A DNA stretch of 35,342 bases from a bacterium (GTDB taxonomy: Bacteria; Latescibacterota; Latescibacteria; Latescibacterales; Latescibacteraceae), in contig JAJFUH010000052.1 in NCBI GenBank assembly GCA_021372535.1, positions 1 through 35,342 of the forward strand, read 5' to 3'. How positions within the stretch are numbered: the stretch's first letter is position 1; each line of letters starts with the position of its first letter. Of the stretch, positions 17,884 through 25,629 are shown one piece after another. Under the pieces are notes generated by a model that saw nothing but the letters and a program-made list of their open reading frames with translations, ran no database searches and was not told the origin of the DNA. A program made the translations under genes and the position numbers.

Positions 17884-18296
17884 TTTTCCTGCTTCGCTAT
17901 GAATGATACCCGGTTGGCGTTCGCTTTCTTCAGCTCTTCGATGACTCCTGAAATCGTCCGGTAAGGCGTATCCTTGTCAGACTTCACCTGAACGATGATC
18001 CGGGGATTCTCCTGGAGCTTCCCGTTGACCACACCTGCTATGTCTTCGATGTTCACCGTGAACTCATCCACCATCGTTCGGCCGTTGGCACCGACCCAGA
18101 TGCTTACCACGTTCCGCCTGCTTTTAAGCGGGTCGATACGCTTTGCGGCGGGAAGATCGACCGGGAAACCACGGTAGACCACGAACACGGTGGTCACCAT
18201 AAAGAAAATGATCAATAGAAACGAAATGTCGGCCATCGGCCCCGTGGGGATGTCCTGCTCTATTTTTAACCGTTTTTTAAAACGAATCCTGCCCAT
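17880..18296 (-). CDS. exbD: ExbD-like biopolymer transport protein (second copy)
   Basis: 138 residues from ATG 18296. A start at 18326 is possible but would overlap the previous gene by 23 nt, and it adds residues not typical of ExbD. One transmembrane helix (IPTGPMADISFLLIIFFMVTTVFVV, about 15-40) carries the conserved aspartate in MADISFLL that couples to the proton motive force. The periplasmic domain follows (VSIWVGANGRTMVDE, VQVKSDKDTPYRTISGVIEELKKAN). It is diverged from the adjacent copy at 18304-18705. Tandem exbD genes are common in these operons and may form mixed dimers in the ExbB pentamer. Confidence 0.9.
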   Translation of the reverse strand: MGRIRFKKRLKIEQDIPTGPMADISFLLIIFFMVTTVFVVYRGFPVDLPAAKRIDPLKSRRNVVSIWVGANGRTMVDEFTVNIEDIAGVVNGKLQENPRIIVQVKSDKDTPYRTISGVIEELKKANANRVSFIAKQEK

Positions 18297-18303
18297 GTCT
18301 CTC

Positions 18304-18705
18304 TCACTCGGTGTCGGGTTGTGCAATTGATATCTTGTCGTTTCCAGCCTCTTTCACAGCGTCTATGATGTCAACGAACGACTCGTACCTGGCGGCGGGG
18401 TCGGTCTTGATCGACACGATGAGGAGGGGGTTCTGCCCGGTCATGGTTTTAATCCGCTGTTCGAGCGCGTCGAGGGAGACCAGCTCCATGTCCTGCATGA
18501 TCTCGCCGGCGGAGTTGATCCAGACTTTCGTGATGTTCCTGCTCGGCACCCTCGTCGATGCTCCATACTGCGGCAGAGTCAGTCCCAGCCCCTTGTCGTG
18601 GGAGAGGGATGTGGTCACGAGGAAGAACACGATCAGGAGGAACGCGATGTCCGCCATGGTCGAGGTGGGGATAGACGCCCGTACCCGTTGTCGTTTTTTC
18701 AGCAT
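18304..18705 (-). CDS. exbD: ExbD-like biopolymer transport protein (first copy)
   Basis: 133 residues. Start ATG 18705 is chosen because GGAGG lies 9 nt upstream and the next in-frame start (18783) falls deep inside exbB. A short cytoplasmic tail (LKKRQRVRASIPTSTMADIAFLLIVFFLVTT) leads into one transmembrane helix with the conserved D of MADIAFLL (about 19). A periplasmic domain follows with ITKVWINSAGEIMQD and IVSIKTDPAARYESFVDIIDAVKEAG. It lies 19 nt after exbB and 7 nt before the second exbD. Confidence 0.9.
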   Translation of the reverse strand: MLKKRQRVRASIPTSTMADIAFLLIVFFLVTTSLSHDKGLGLTLPQYGASTRVPSRNITKVWINSAGEIMQDMELVSLDALEQRIKTMTGQNPLLIVSIKTDPAARYESFVDIIDAVKEAGNDKISIAQPDTE

Positions 18706-18724
18706 GCCTTGCAGCCTCCATTCA

Positions 18725-19372
18725 TCACTGAACACCGGCTTCGTAGCCGAGGTCCACGAGGGTGTCCACGAACTTGCTCGCATTTTCCTCCATGGATACC
18801 ACGATACGGTCGATCAGGTACACACAGAGGTTGTAAGCCATCTGTATGGGTATCGCCACGAGAAGACCGCCCGCAGTGGTGATCAGCGCCATGGAAATTC
18901 CGGCAGCCACAATCGAGGGTTCGACATCCCCGGCGGCGGCAATGCTCCTGAACGCGGAGATCATACCCGCGACAGTACCGAAAAACCCGATCATTGGCGC
19001 CACATTTGCGATGGTGGCAAGCCATACAAGCCCGTTCTCGAGGAATGCCATCTCAACCGCCCCGGCGCTCTCCACCGCCTTCTCGACGTGGTCAATGCCC
19101 TTGTGCACCCGTGAAAGACCCGCATGGACGATTGTCGCCACCGGACCCGCTGTCTTCGTGCAGATTTCAGTTGCCTTTGCGAGTCCGCCGTTCCTGTCCT
19201 GGAGTGCCGTGTACACCTTGGAGTACAGGCGCCTGGTATTGAACATTGCGATAAAAATGACGACGAGCCGCCAGAGGGTGATGGTCACTCCCACGGCGAA
19301 CAGAGCCACCAGTGTCCACATGATGAGCGGACCGCCGTCGTTGATGTAGGTTAGAAATGTTTCCTTTGTCAT
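18725..19372 (-). CDS. exbB: ExbB/TolQ/MotA-family proton channel protein
   Basis: 215 residues, ATG 19372 with AGGAGG about 8 nt upstream. Three membrane segments are visible: about 13-36 (GGPLIMWTLVALFAVGVTITLWRL), about 108-135 (VWLATIANVAPMIGFFGTVAGMISAF) and about 150-180 (IVAAGISMALITTAGGLLVAIPIQMAYN). The signature AxxAPMIGFFGTVAGM and the TTAGGLLVAIP stretch are diagnostic of the ExbB/TolQ family. It is the first gene of exbB-exbD-exbD-tonB-TPR, and is preceded by a 382-nt gene-free stretch that should hold the operon promoter. Confidence 0.93.
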   Translation of the reverse strand: MTKETFLTYINDGGPLIMWTLVALFAVGVTITLWRLVVIFIAMFNTRRLYSKVYTALQDRNGGLAKATEICTKTAGPVATIVHAGLSRVHKGIDHVEKAVESAGAVEMAFLENGLVWLATIANVAPMIGFFGTVAGMISAFRSIAAAGDVEPSIVAAGISMALITTAGGLLVAIPIQMAYNLCVYLIDRIVVSMEENASKFVDTLVDLGYEAGVQ

Positions 19373-19755
19373 CGATTGCCTCCTGTATGGAATTGTTTAT
19401 TTGAATTGTTTTGGTTTCGCGTATACATCAGACGAATGTATTTCAGGGCGCGCCTGAAAGACGACTTGTTTTAGTCCTGACATGCAGGAACCACCTATTT
19501 TGCATTACGTGGTGAGTTCCCGTAATTAATTGGAGCTATTTATAATCTTGCCATAAACAACAAAATCTTCACTATTTTACCGGACAGTTCTGAATTCATG
19601 TAATAATTTGTTTTATCTGAAAATGTATGCGGGCTGCATATGGATTCCCGATTAAAGATTCGGGAATGACGTCGTTACAGCGACTCCTGAAACCAAACCG
19701 AGGCTTTAGCACCGGAAACTGCAGATGCATTTCAGATAAAATACGGGTTAACGGT
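19373..19755. other. Gene-free stretch upstream of exbB, with hairpin repeat
   Basis: No gene is supported here. It must hold the promoter of the minus-strand exb operon. On the minus strand a TATAAA is readable about 175 nt upstream of exbB, but I find no good partner -35. The part nearest 19755 contains the ATTCCC hairpin repeat (19641-19670) inside a longer imperfect inverted repeat (TTTTATCTGAAA at 19611-19622, TTTCAGATAAAA at 19730-19741). Either structure could also form the 3' end of the TPR transcript that stops at 19756. Confidence 0.5.
19641..19670. repeat. Hairpin repeat, ATTCCC-N-GGGAAT type (copy 2)
   Basis: Stem ATTCCCGA (19644-19651) and TCGGGAAT (19660-19667) with an 8-nt loop, preceded by TGG and followed by GACG, as in the copy at 23-50. 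The loop differs but the arms and flanks are kept. Confidence 0.6.
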
Positions 19756-20871
19756 TTATTCTTTACCGCGTTTGAAAAAAGTGCGCTCGGCTTTTTCCTC
19801 GTCCGATTCGGGTCGTTCTATCTGCCAGATAAGCCGCTGGGCATTCGCGCTCCAGCGGTCGTCCTTCATTGCCTTCCTGAATTCATCGAGCGCCTTGTCT
19901 GTCTGCCCGAGGGTTTTATAATTCACTCCCAGGAGGATATGGAAACGGCCGTCCTCAGGAGCGAGCGCCATGCCTTTCTTCACATATGTGATGCCCTCTT
20001 CGGTCAATTCATCGGGATTGAAGTACTCACAGAGCTCGCCGAGCACCGCTACATTGTCGGGCTCTAACCCGTTGTGACGTTTCAGCGCCCAGACGAGATT
20101 AGCACGGTCGGAAAGGGCACGGTAGATATCCTCGATCACCACGATCACCTCAACCGATGTCGAGTCCGTCTCGGCAAGCCGGCGGTAGTACCGTGCCGCA
20201 CTCTCCCGGTCTTCGAGGAGCATGCTTGCCTTGCCCGATATCTCGAGCGCCCGGTGGTCGTCTTTCCGTTTTCCCATCGCCAGAACGGCATACATCCGCG
20301 CTTTTTCGTAATCACCCTTCCCGAAGGCGAATTCCGAAGCTTTCATAAGATTGTCATACGAATCTTCGCCCGATTCGATCAGAGTTGCCAGATCGGCATA
20401 AGCACCGTCGGAATCGCCGAGATACTCCCTGATGCTGGAGATTGTGGCGAGCAGCCTGGGATTATCCGGTTTGAGCTTGTGCATGAGGATGTACATTTCG
20501 AGTGTCGAAGCGTAATCGCCTTTTTCAGTGTAGAGCGTGGCGAGACGGGCAGCGGCGTTGTAGTAATCCTGTTTCAGTTCGAGGGCATGCCTGAACGCCT
20601 TCACCGCACCGTCCTTGTCGCCCATCTGATCGAGGAGATCGCCATAAGCGTAGTGTACCTGGTAGAGACTGTCCCAGAGAGCGATGGATTTCTCGAACTG
20701 CCTGCGCGCTTCCTCGCTATTTCCCGCGTTCTTCTGCTGCACGGCGAAGCTGTAATGCTTTTTAGCCTCGTTTACCGTCTCGTCGGTTGCAGAAAGACCG
20801 TTCGAGGGTGCTTTTAACACTGTCGCACCAACGACAAGGGCGAACACCGTACAGAAATAAATTCGTTTCAT
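19756..20871 (-). CDS. Exported TPR-repeat protein downstream of the TonB receptor
   Basis: 371 residues from ATG 20871. AAGGA lies 9 nt upstream, and an in-frame TTG two codons earlier is less likely. The signal peptide is KRIYFCTVFALVVGATVLKA. About eight tetratricopeptide-like repeats span residues 30-345 (HYSFAVQQKNAGNSEEARRQFEKSIALWD, GDKDGAVKAFRHALELKQDYYNAAARLATLYTEKGDY, LGVNYKTLGQTDKALDEFRKAMKDD). The C-terminus is charged (ERTFFKRGKE). It lies 119 nt after the receptor gene and may be the last gene of the Fur-controlled unit. Periplasmic scaffold or assembly role is inferred; no enzymatic motif is visible. Confidence 0.8.
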   Translation of the reverse strand: MKRIYFCTVFALVVGATVLKAPSNGLSATDETVNEAKKHYSFAVQQKNAGNSEEARRQFEKSIALWDSLYQVHYAYGDLLDQMGDKDGAVKAFRHALELKQDYYNAAARLATLYTEKGDYASTLEMYILMHKLKPDNPRLLATISSIREYLGDSDGAYADLATLIESGEDSYDNLMKASEFAFGKGDYEKARMYAVLAMGKRKDDHRALEISGKASMLLEDRESAARYYRRLAETDSTSVEVIVVIEDIYRALSDRANLVWALKRHNGLEPDNVAVLGELCEYFNPDELTEEGITYVKKGMALAPEDGRFHILLGVNYKTLGQTDKALDEFRKAMKDDRWSANAQRLIWQIERPESDEEKAERTFFKRGKE

Positions 20872-20990
20872 GGGCAAGTATCCTTCAAATCGATCCGGAA
20901 TGAACGTTTTTTTACAGTGCTCTCAAAATACACCCTGTATGTTAAGGTTCTGTAATAATTCCATATGAATTGTGTGAAAATAGACCGGGA

Positions 20991-23225
20991 CTACAGACCG
21001 AACATAATGCCGGCATAAATCATCCTCGGTGTTGACGGGCCATAGATGTATCCGGCGTCGCGGTCGATGCCGCGGTCGAGATCGTCCTGATAAGTATCAG
21101 TAATGTTTTTGATTCCCACCTTCAGCAAGGTCCCCTGACCGCCCGCCTGCGGGTAAATCAATTCATACGTGAATCCCAGATCCATCGTCACAAAAGAATC
21201 GGTCGTTTCGAGCCGGTCCGTTTCGATATATCCGGCGTAATGGGGCACTTTCATTGCTCCGGTATACTGCATGGCGGCAACAACTGACAGGCGGTGATGG
21301 GGAGTGTAATACACTATGAGATTACCGTATTGTCCGGGAGTCCGGAAGAGCCGTGAAATGCCGAAATCGGGCTCCGGAGAGTCAAGCTTGTCGGACTGGA
21401 AGGTGAAACTGCCCTGTGTCTCGATCGTTTTCACCGGTTTGAATCCGGCCTGGAGCTCCATACCTGAGACGGTCAGTCCATCTCCGTTCCTTCGTTCGAA
21501 CTCGAAGTAATCGGTGGATGGATCGTCGGCCTCCACCAGCTGAAACTGGTCGGTGAGAGAAGTGTGAAATGCGGTGATTCCACACTGTACGGGGTGGTCG
21601 GCCACAACACCCATGTAATCGAGCGTGGCGGACAAACTGATACTCTTTTCCTCGGCAAGACCATCGGAGTTTTTATAAATGTGACCCTCGCCGCCAACCT
21701 GGGTGATATGCAGATCTTCGTCGAACACCTGCGGCGGTTTGAATCCGGTCGACACACTGCCGCGGAGTTTCCACCCGTCAGTGATTTTCATCAGTGTGGA
21801 AACACGCGGGCTGATAACGGGGTTGTCGAGCAGCGAATGTTTGTCAAGACGAACACCTGCAACTACCGTGTATCTCTCAGCAAAAGAAAAGTCATCCTGG
21901 ATGAATATTCCCATGTCGTTATAAGTATCATCGATAATGCGGTTATATGAGACCGCTTCATCTTTAAGATATTCCGACAGATATGTGACGCCGCCGGTCA
22001 TACTATGCGAACCCGCCGAGTAGTGCAGTAAGCCGGATACATAATGAACCGGGTTTTCGGTTCTGCCGTAGGCGTTAGGGTCCCGGCCCGCGCCGTAATA
22101 CGTATCCCGGTTTGCCAGCGCGAACGAGTAACCGGCGTCGAATGAGAGGTTACTATTGACATTGTGCGTATATTTAACATTACCGCCCCACCGATAACTT
22201 TCGATGGCTTCACTGATGTCTGCCTGATGGCTCGGTTTCGTCAGGCTGTTACCGCCGCGGCGGTTCTCATGAATCCGGTGCACACTGCCGGTCAGCTCGC
22301 TCTGCTCAGTTATCGTACGGTACATCGTGAATCCGAGCGTTTCCCCGCTGATTTCTCCAATGTCCGTGAAACCATCATCATCACGGTCATATCCATTCTG
22401 ACGGCGTGCGTTGCCGAAAATGAACATGCCGTATTTGTTGTTATCGGCGGTCATTTCACTGAAAAAACCGGATTCCGCCCGGGCATGATCACCAGCCACT
22501 TTATAATCAAAGCTTACACCGCCGGTATTGACAGCAGGGCGACGGAGGCGGATATTCACCACGCCGCCGATGGCATTCGCACCGTAAAGAGCTGAACCGC
22601 CGCCCTTCACGATTTCGAGAGATTCGATCATCTGTTCGGGAAACTGCTGAAGGCCGTATACGCCGGCCATGGTCGATACGACCGGATCGCCATTGATGAG
22701 AATCTGGCTGTAACCGCCTTCGAGCCCGAGCATGCGCAATTGCGAGAAACCGCAATTCTGGCAGTTGTTTTCGACACGAACCCCTGGAGTAAACTGGAGA
22801 ACTCCGAAAAGGTCGGGTTCCACAACCGCTTCGATCTGCCGTTTCGGAATTACCTCGGTTTTGACCGGGGTATCCTCAAAGAGATGTTTTGTCTGCGTCC
22901 CGGTCACGACGATTTCGCCCATGTTGAACATGGAGACTTCCAGCCGGGCGTGGACAACACCGCCGGTGGCCTTAATCTCGACCGTCCTGTAACCCGTCAT
23001 CTGGAAGACAAGGATAAAGTCTTCATGGGGGACATCGGTCAGCGTCCAGAGTCCATCCTTATCAGTTAAAGTTCCGATTTTTGTTCCTTTCACAAATACC
23101 GCAGCGCCGTAAATTGGCTCCCCGGATTCTTTTTCGGTAACGGTACCCGACACTTCTTTGGCCGAAGCAGCGGAAGTCGATACTATTAACCAGAAAATCA
23201 TTATGGCAGGTATAGATAAACGCAT
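20991..23225 (-). CDS. Fur-linked TonB-dependent receptor with a CxxC plug motif
   Basis: 744 residues. ATG 23225 (MRLSIPAIMIFWLIVSTSAASA signal) is chosen because AAGGGAG lies 7-8 nt upstream. A longer in-frame start at 23501 would overlap the upstream small gene. Residues about 23-105 form a CarboxypepD_reg-like domain (GTVTEKESGEPIYGAAVFVKGTKIG). A plug follows (FGVLQFTPGVRVENNCQNCGFSQLRMLGLEGGYSQILINGDPV, then IVKGGGSALYGANAIGGVVNI), then a 22-strand-type barrel. The NNCQNCG motif recurs in FCB receptors of this type and could bind metal or form a disulfide. A Fur-box-like site (23731-23753) precedes the upstream small gene, so an iron, metal or metallo-ligand substrate is inferred, not shown. 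Confidence 0.9.
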   Translation of the reverse strand: MRLSIPAIMIFWLIVSTSAASAKEVSGTVTEKESGEPIYGAAVFVKGTKIGTLTDKDGLWTLTDVPHEDFILVFQMTGYRTVEIKATGGVVHARLEVSMFNMGEIVVTGTQTKHLFEDTPVKTEVIPKRQIEAVVEPDLFGVLQFTPGVRVENNCQNCGFSQLRMLGLEGGYSQILINGDPVVSTMAGVYGLQQFPEQMIESLEIVKGGGSALYGANAIGGVVNIRLRRPAVNTGGVSFDYKVAGDHARAESGFFSEMTADNNKYGMFIFGNARRQNGYDRDDDGFTDIGEISGETLGFTMYRTITEQSELTGSVHRIHENRRGGNSLTKPSHQADISEAIESYRWGGNVKYTHNVNSNLSFDAGYSFALANRDTYYGAGRDPNAYGRTENPVHYVSGLLHYSAGSHSMTGGVTYLSEYLKDEAVSYNRIIDDTYNDMGIFIQDDFSFAERYTVVAGVRLDKHSLLDNPVISPRVSTLMKITDGWKLRGSVSTGFKPPQVFDEDLHITQVGGEGHIYKNSDGLAEEKSISLSATLDYMGVVADHPVQCGITAFHTSLTDQFQLVEADDPSTDYFEFERRNGDGLTVSGMELQAGFKPVKTIETQGSFTFQSDKLDSPEPDFGISRLFRTPGQYGNLIVYYTPHHRLSVVAAMQYTGAMKVPHYAGYIETDRLETTDSFVTMDLGFTYELIYPQAGGQGTLLKVGIKNITDTYQDDLDRGIDRDAGYIYGPSTPRMIYAGIMFGL

Positions 23226-23323
23226 GGATATCTCCCTTCCGTAAAAAAATAAAAAAATGAGCGTATAGATCACGCTGTGGCGATCAGGAATGTACCATGA
23301 TAATGGCTGAAAAAAGGTGAAGG

Positions 23324-23638
23324 TCAGGCGGCAGCCGGCGGTGCACGGTTGGGAGAAATCGTAATGGAGAATTGGGAATGTGGAAAAAAGTAAAATATCG
23401 AGATAAAACAGCAAGGAATCCGGATAAAACCGAGCAGAACGAGTATGTAGAGAAGTAGCGGTCCCAGTTCGAGGGACAGGAATGAGTCGCAGATGGGGCA
23501 ATACACGTTATTGACGACATCCTCGAATGTATGCCTGTACGTATAATCCCACGAAATGATGCACAAGGAAAGAACCGCGATGAAAAGCATGAAAAGACTT
23601 TTCCGGTTCACAATAAATTCTGGTTCCGAACCCCGCAT
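23324..23638 (-). CDS. Small membrane protein with CPIC motif and RAPP tail
   Basis: 104 residues starting MRGSEPEFIVNRKSLF, with AAGG about 12 nt upstream. Two hydrophobic segments (about 15-30, LFMLFIAVLSLCIIS; about 58-85, GPLLLYILVLLGFIRIPCCFISIFYFF) flank an extracytoplasmic loop containing NNVYCPICDSF. The C-terminus carries NRAPP. Small proteins with two membrane segments, a CPxC loop and a terminal RAPP-like motif sit beside metal-related TonB receptors in other genomes (DUF2946-like). The resemblance here is partial. It lies between fur and the receptor, just downstream of a Fur-box-like palindrome, 98 nt before the receptor gene. I infer a metal- or redox-related accessory. Reality as a gene is supported by context and signal-like composition, not by a firm family match. 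Confidence 0.65.
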   Translation of the reverse strand: MRGSEPEFIVNRKSLFMLFIAVLSLCIISWDYTYRHTFEDVVNNVYCPICDSFLSLELGPLLLYILVLLGFIRIPCCFISIFYFFPHSQFSITISPNRAPPAAA

Positions 23639-23730
23639 AACATACAGCCTTGAAGAGTATGAAACATGGTGAATGTATTTCCGAAGCCGATTATTCGGAC
23701 GATGTCAGCGTCATGGCCGAACCGTCTTCA

Positions 23731-23753
23731 TTGATATTGAGACTCATTCGCAA
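23731..23753 (-). promoter_or_regulatory. Fur-box-like palindrome upstream of the small gene and TonB receptor
   Basis: An 11-1-11 imperfect palindrome, TTGATATTGAG then A then CTCATTCGCAA. The right arm is the exact complement of the left arm of the fur-promoter site at 24224-24246. It lies 93 nt upstream of the gene starting at 23638. A minus-strand TTTACA (about 23760) is a possible -35 element, but the matching -10 is weak. Confidence 0.75.
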
Positions 23754-23774
23754 TAGATGTAAAAAAAAACGAGA

Positions 23775-24209
23775 TCAATCCTTTTTTCGACATTCGCCGC
23801 AGTATCCCCGAATACTCAGATGGTGTTCAACCGCAGTGAACATGTTTTTTCTGCATATCTCATCCTGAAGTTTTTCGATTCTGTCTTCGGAGAATTCAAT
23901 AATTTTCCCGCACTGTATACAGACAAGGTGGTCGTGATGTTTACGACCATATGCATGTTCGTACCTGGTAGCACCGGTACAGTCCAGCGTTTCCTGAATT
24001 ATATGGCTTTCGAGAAGCAGGGGTATGATCCTGTATACCGTGGCCCGTGAAATGTGCGCATTTTTCCTGCGCAGGTTGTCATACAGGTCCTCGACATAGA
24101 AATGACCGTCAAGCGCGGTCACCGCATTCAGAATCATCGCACGGGAGCCGGTATATTTCAGGCCGTTTGCCTGAAGGTATTCCCTGAATTTTATTTCCGC
24201 AGAAACCAT
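23775..24209 (-). CDS. fur: Fur-family metal-responsive transcriptional repressor
   Basis: 144 residues, ATG 24209 with AGAAGG close upstream. The winged-helix DNA-binding part (about 5-80) includes KYTGSRAMILNAVTALDGHFYVEDLYDNLRRKNAHISRATVYRIIPLLLESHII. The metal and dimerisation part has YEHAYGRKHHDHLVCIQCGKIIEF (HHDH, and CxxC at about 97-100), with a second CxxC, GYCGEC, near the C-terminus for structural zinc. Fur, Zur and PerR are hard to separate by eye. The promoter site has the TTGCRAATGAG arm typical of Fur boxes in many phyla, which favours Fur. It appears self-regulated (24224-24246) and lies directly upstream of the small CPIC gene and TonB receptor. Confidence 0.9.
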   Translation of the reverse strand: MVSAEIKFREYLQANGLKYTGSRAMILNAVTALDGHFYVEDLYDNLRRKNAHISRATVYRIIPLLLESHIIQETLDCTGATRYEHAYGRKHHDHLVCIQCGKIIEFSEDRIEKLQDEICRKNMFTAVEHHLSIRGYCGECRKKD

Positions 24210-24223
24210 GTGCCTTCTTTTGG

Positions 24224-24246
24224 TTGCGAATGAGTCTCAATTGCAA
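24224..24246 (-). promoter_or_regulatory. Fur-box-like operator in the fur promoter
   Basis: A 23-bp palindrome with arms TTGCGAATGAG and CTCAATTGCAA around a central T (2 mismatches between arms). It begins at the edge of the -10 element and covers the expected transcription start of fur, a position typical of autorepression. Confidence 0.85.
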
Positions 24247-24274
24247 TTATAACTCCTTCATTCCCGTTTGTCAA
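24246..24274 (-). promoter_or_regulatory. Consensus sigma-70-type promoter of fur
   Basis: On the minus strand, TTGACA (24269-24274) and TATAAT (24246-24251) are both perfect and separated by exactly 17 nt. The -10 is immediately followed by the Fur-box-like palindrome, and the fur start codon is about 37 nt further on. Confidence 0.92.
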
Positions 24275-24327
24275 GTTCAAATTTCAATTTCTTCTCCGAT
24301 TCAGTTTGAGAAACAGCGGGATAGGTA

Positions 24328-25620
24328 TTATCCGGAATTCCGGAAGCGGGCCAACGCAGCATAATCGGGCGCGCGCCTCCCGTTGAAAAAGCCGCACGCA
24401 GCCTGATACATGATATCCCTCAGCCAGAGACGCCCGTAGGCGCGGTCTCTGACGAACCTACCGAGAAGGTCGTACGGCCGCCGTGTCAGGTCGAGAAGCG
24501 GGCCGATCAGCTCCGCCGGGTCACGAAAGCACTCCCATTCGCATGCCCGGCAACAGGATTTGGTGCGGGCAAGCTTCGCGAGGTTCAGTTCCCAGAATTT
24601 ACCCAGGTTTTCACCGCCGCGGAATCCGCATGGATATGTGTCAACACCGGATGCGTCGATGAAGAAGTAGTGGGTGCCGCCGGGACAGGGAAATCCGCCG
24701 GGAACGCCGGTTTCAAAGGAGAGACGCAGGACATGCAGGCACGACAGGGGAGTGAATATCCTGATATACCGCCGAAACGCGGGTATAACTGTCGAGAGAG
24801 CCCTGAAAAGAGCCGCCTTTTCCTTTCCCGAAAAACGAACCGACAGATCGGCGCTGGAGGCACCGTATACAGCGTCGAGGCCGTTTCCACCGCTCTGGAT
24901 GCTCATGGGATAGCAGGCATTGGCGGTGGTGAAACCGAGGTCGATAACAGACCGGTAAAACCGTGAGAACGACCGGGTAAAGTACTCCTCGAACCAATCC
25001 GGATCGCTCTCCGCCCGGGGCCGGAAGCGTTCTTCGTCCCACCATCCGCCGATATGGCGGTTGATGCCGAGGTTCACGGCGGGATAAATGCCGCGCTCAT
25101 GGAAAATCGGCAACGCCTTTTCGATGCCCCGGATGACACCGGGGAGTCCCCGCATTTTCTCGTGAACCTCCGGTTCCGCTGAATCGACACTGATCCAGAA
25201 TGTATAGAGAGATGTCGCGGCGAGGGAGTCCGCCAGCGATTCGATTCGCTTTCGCCAGCCTTCGGAATCATGATGCATGAAAAGAAACCCGTTCGTGCCG
25301 GTCCGCAGGTAAGGAATCCCCGCCCTGCCTGCGCAAGCGAGCAGTTCGATGATGTCGTTCGAAAACAGGAGCGGTTCTCCCCCCGTAAAGGAAAGCGCCT
25401 TGACACCCTGTGCGGCTGCGGTGTCGATGATGCGCTTCATGTCATCCATGGAAATTTTCGTGCGTCTGAAGCCTCCGCCGGCGCGGAGTTCGCAGTGGGG
25501 ACAGGCCGCGTTGCAGGCATTGGTATACTGGATGACTACCTGGCCCGGCATGGTACCGCCCGCAAGAGACAGAATTGTTCTCATGTCCGCAATCCGGGAG
25601 AGAAAATCAAACAGTTGCAT
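24328..25620 (-). CDS. Radical SAM protein with additional C-terminal cysteine cluster
   Basis: 430 residues from ATG 25620 (AAGGGG 5 nt upstream; the GTG one codon earlier is too close to that site). The [4Fe-4S]/SAM motif CxxxCxxC is CNAACPHC (about 36-43), followed by FTGGEPLL (about 79) and the usual barrel. The C-terminal third has FPCPGGTHYFFIDASGVDTYPCGFRGG and CCRACEWEC, similar to SPASM/twitch auxiliary-cluster regions. Reaction unknown. Such proteins modify peptides, sugars or lipids. It starts 9 nt after the PHP-glycosyltransferase gene, with its ribosome site overlapping that gene's 3' end, so the two are surely co-translated and likely share a pathway. Confidence 0.88.
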   Translation of the reverse strand: MQLFDFLSRIADMRTILSLAGGTMPGQVVIQYTNACNAACPHCELRAGGGFRRTKISMDDMKRIIDTAAAQGVKALSFTGGEPLLFSNDIIELLACAGRAGIPYLRTGTNGFLFMHHDSEGWRKRIESLADSLAATSLYTFWISVDSAEPEVHEKMRGLPGVIRGIEKALPIFHERGIYPAVNLGINRHIGGWWDEERFRPRAESDPDWFEEYFTRSFSRFYRSVIDLGFTTANACYPMSIQSGGNGLDAVYGASSADLSVRFSGKEKAALFRALSTVIPAFRRYIRIFTPLSCLHVLRLSFETGVPGGFPCPGGTHYFFIDASGVDTYPCGFRGGENLGKFWELNLAKLARTKSCCRACEWECFRDPAELIGPLLDLTRRPYDLLGRFVRDRAYGRLWLRDIMYQAACGFFNGRRAPDYAALARFRNSG

Positions 25621-25629
25621 CACGTCCCC

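Noticed and set aside
23226-23501. N-terminal extension of the TonB receptor to 23501
   Set aside because: The extra residues overlap the small CPIC gene and would hide the signal peptide. ATG 23225 has a strong ribosome site.
23755-23790. A6/T6 stem downstream of fur as a terminator
   Set aside because: The paired arms are only A-T and have no GC core, so they are not a credible terminator. The region is better read as the next gene's promoter and operator.
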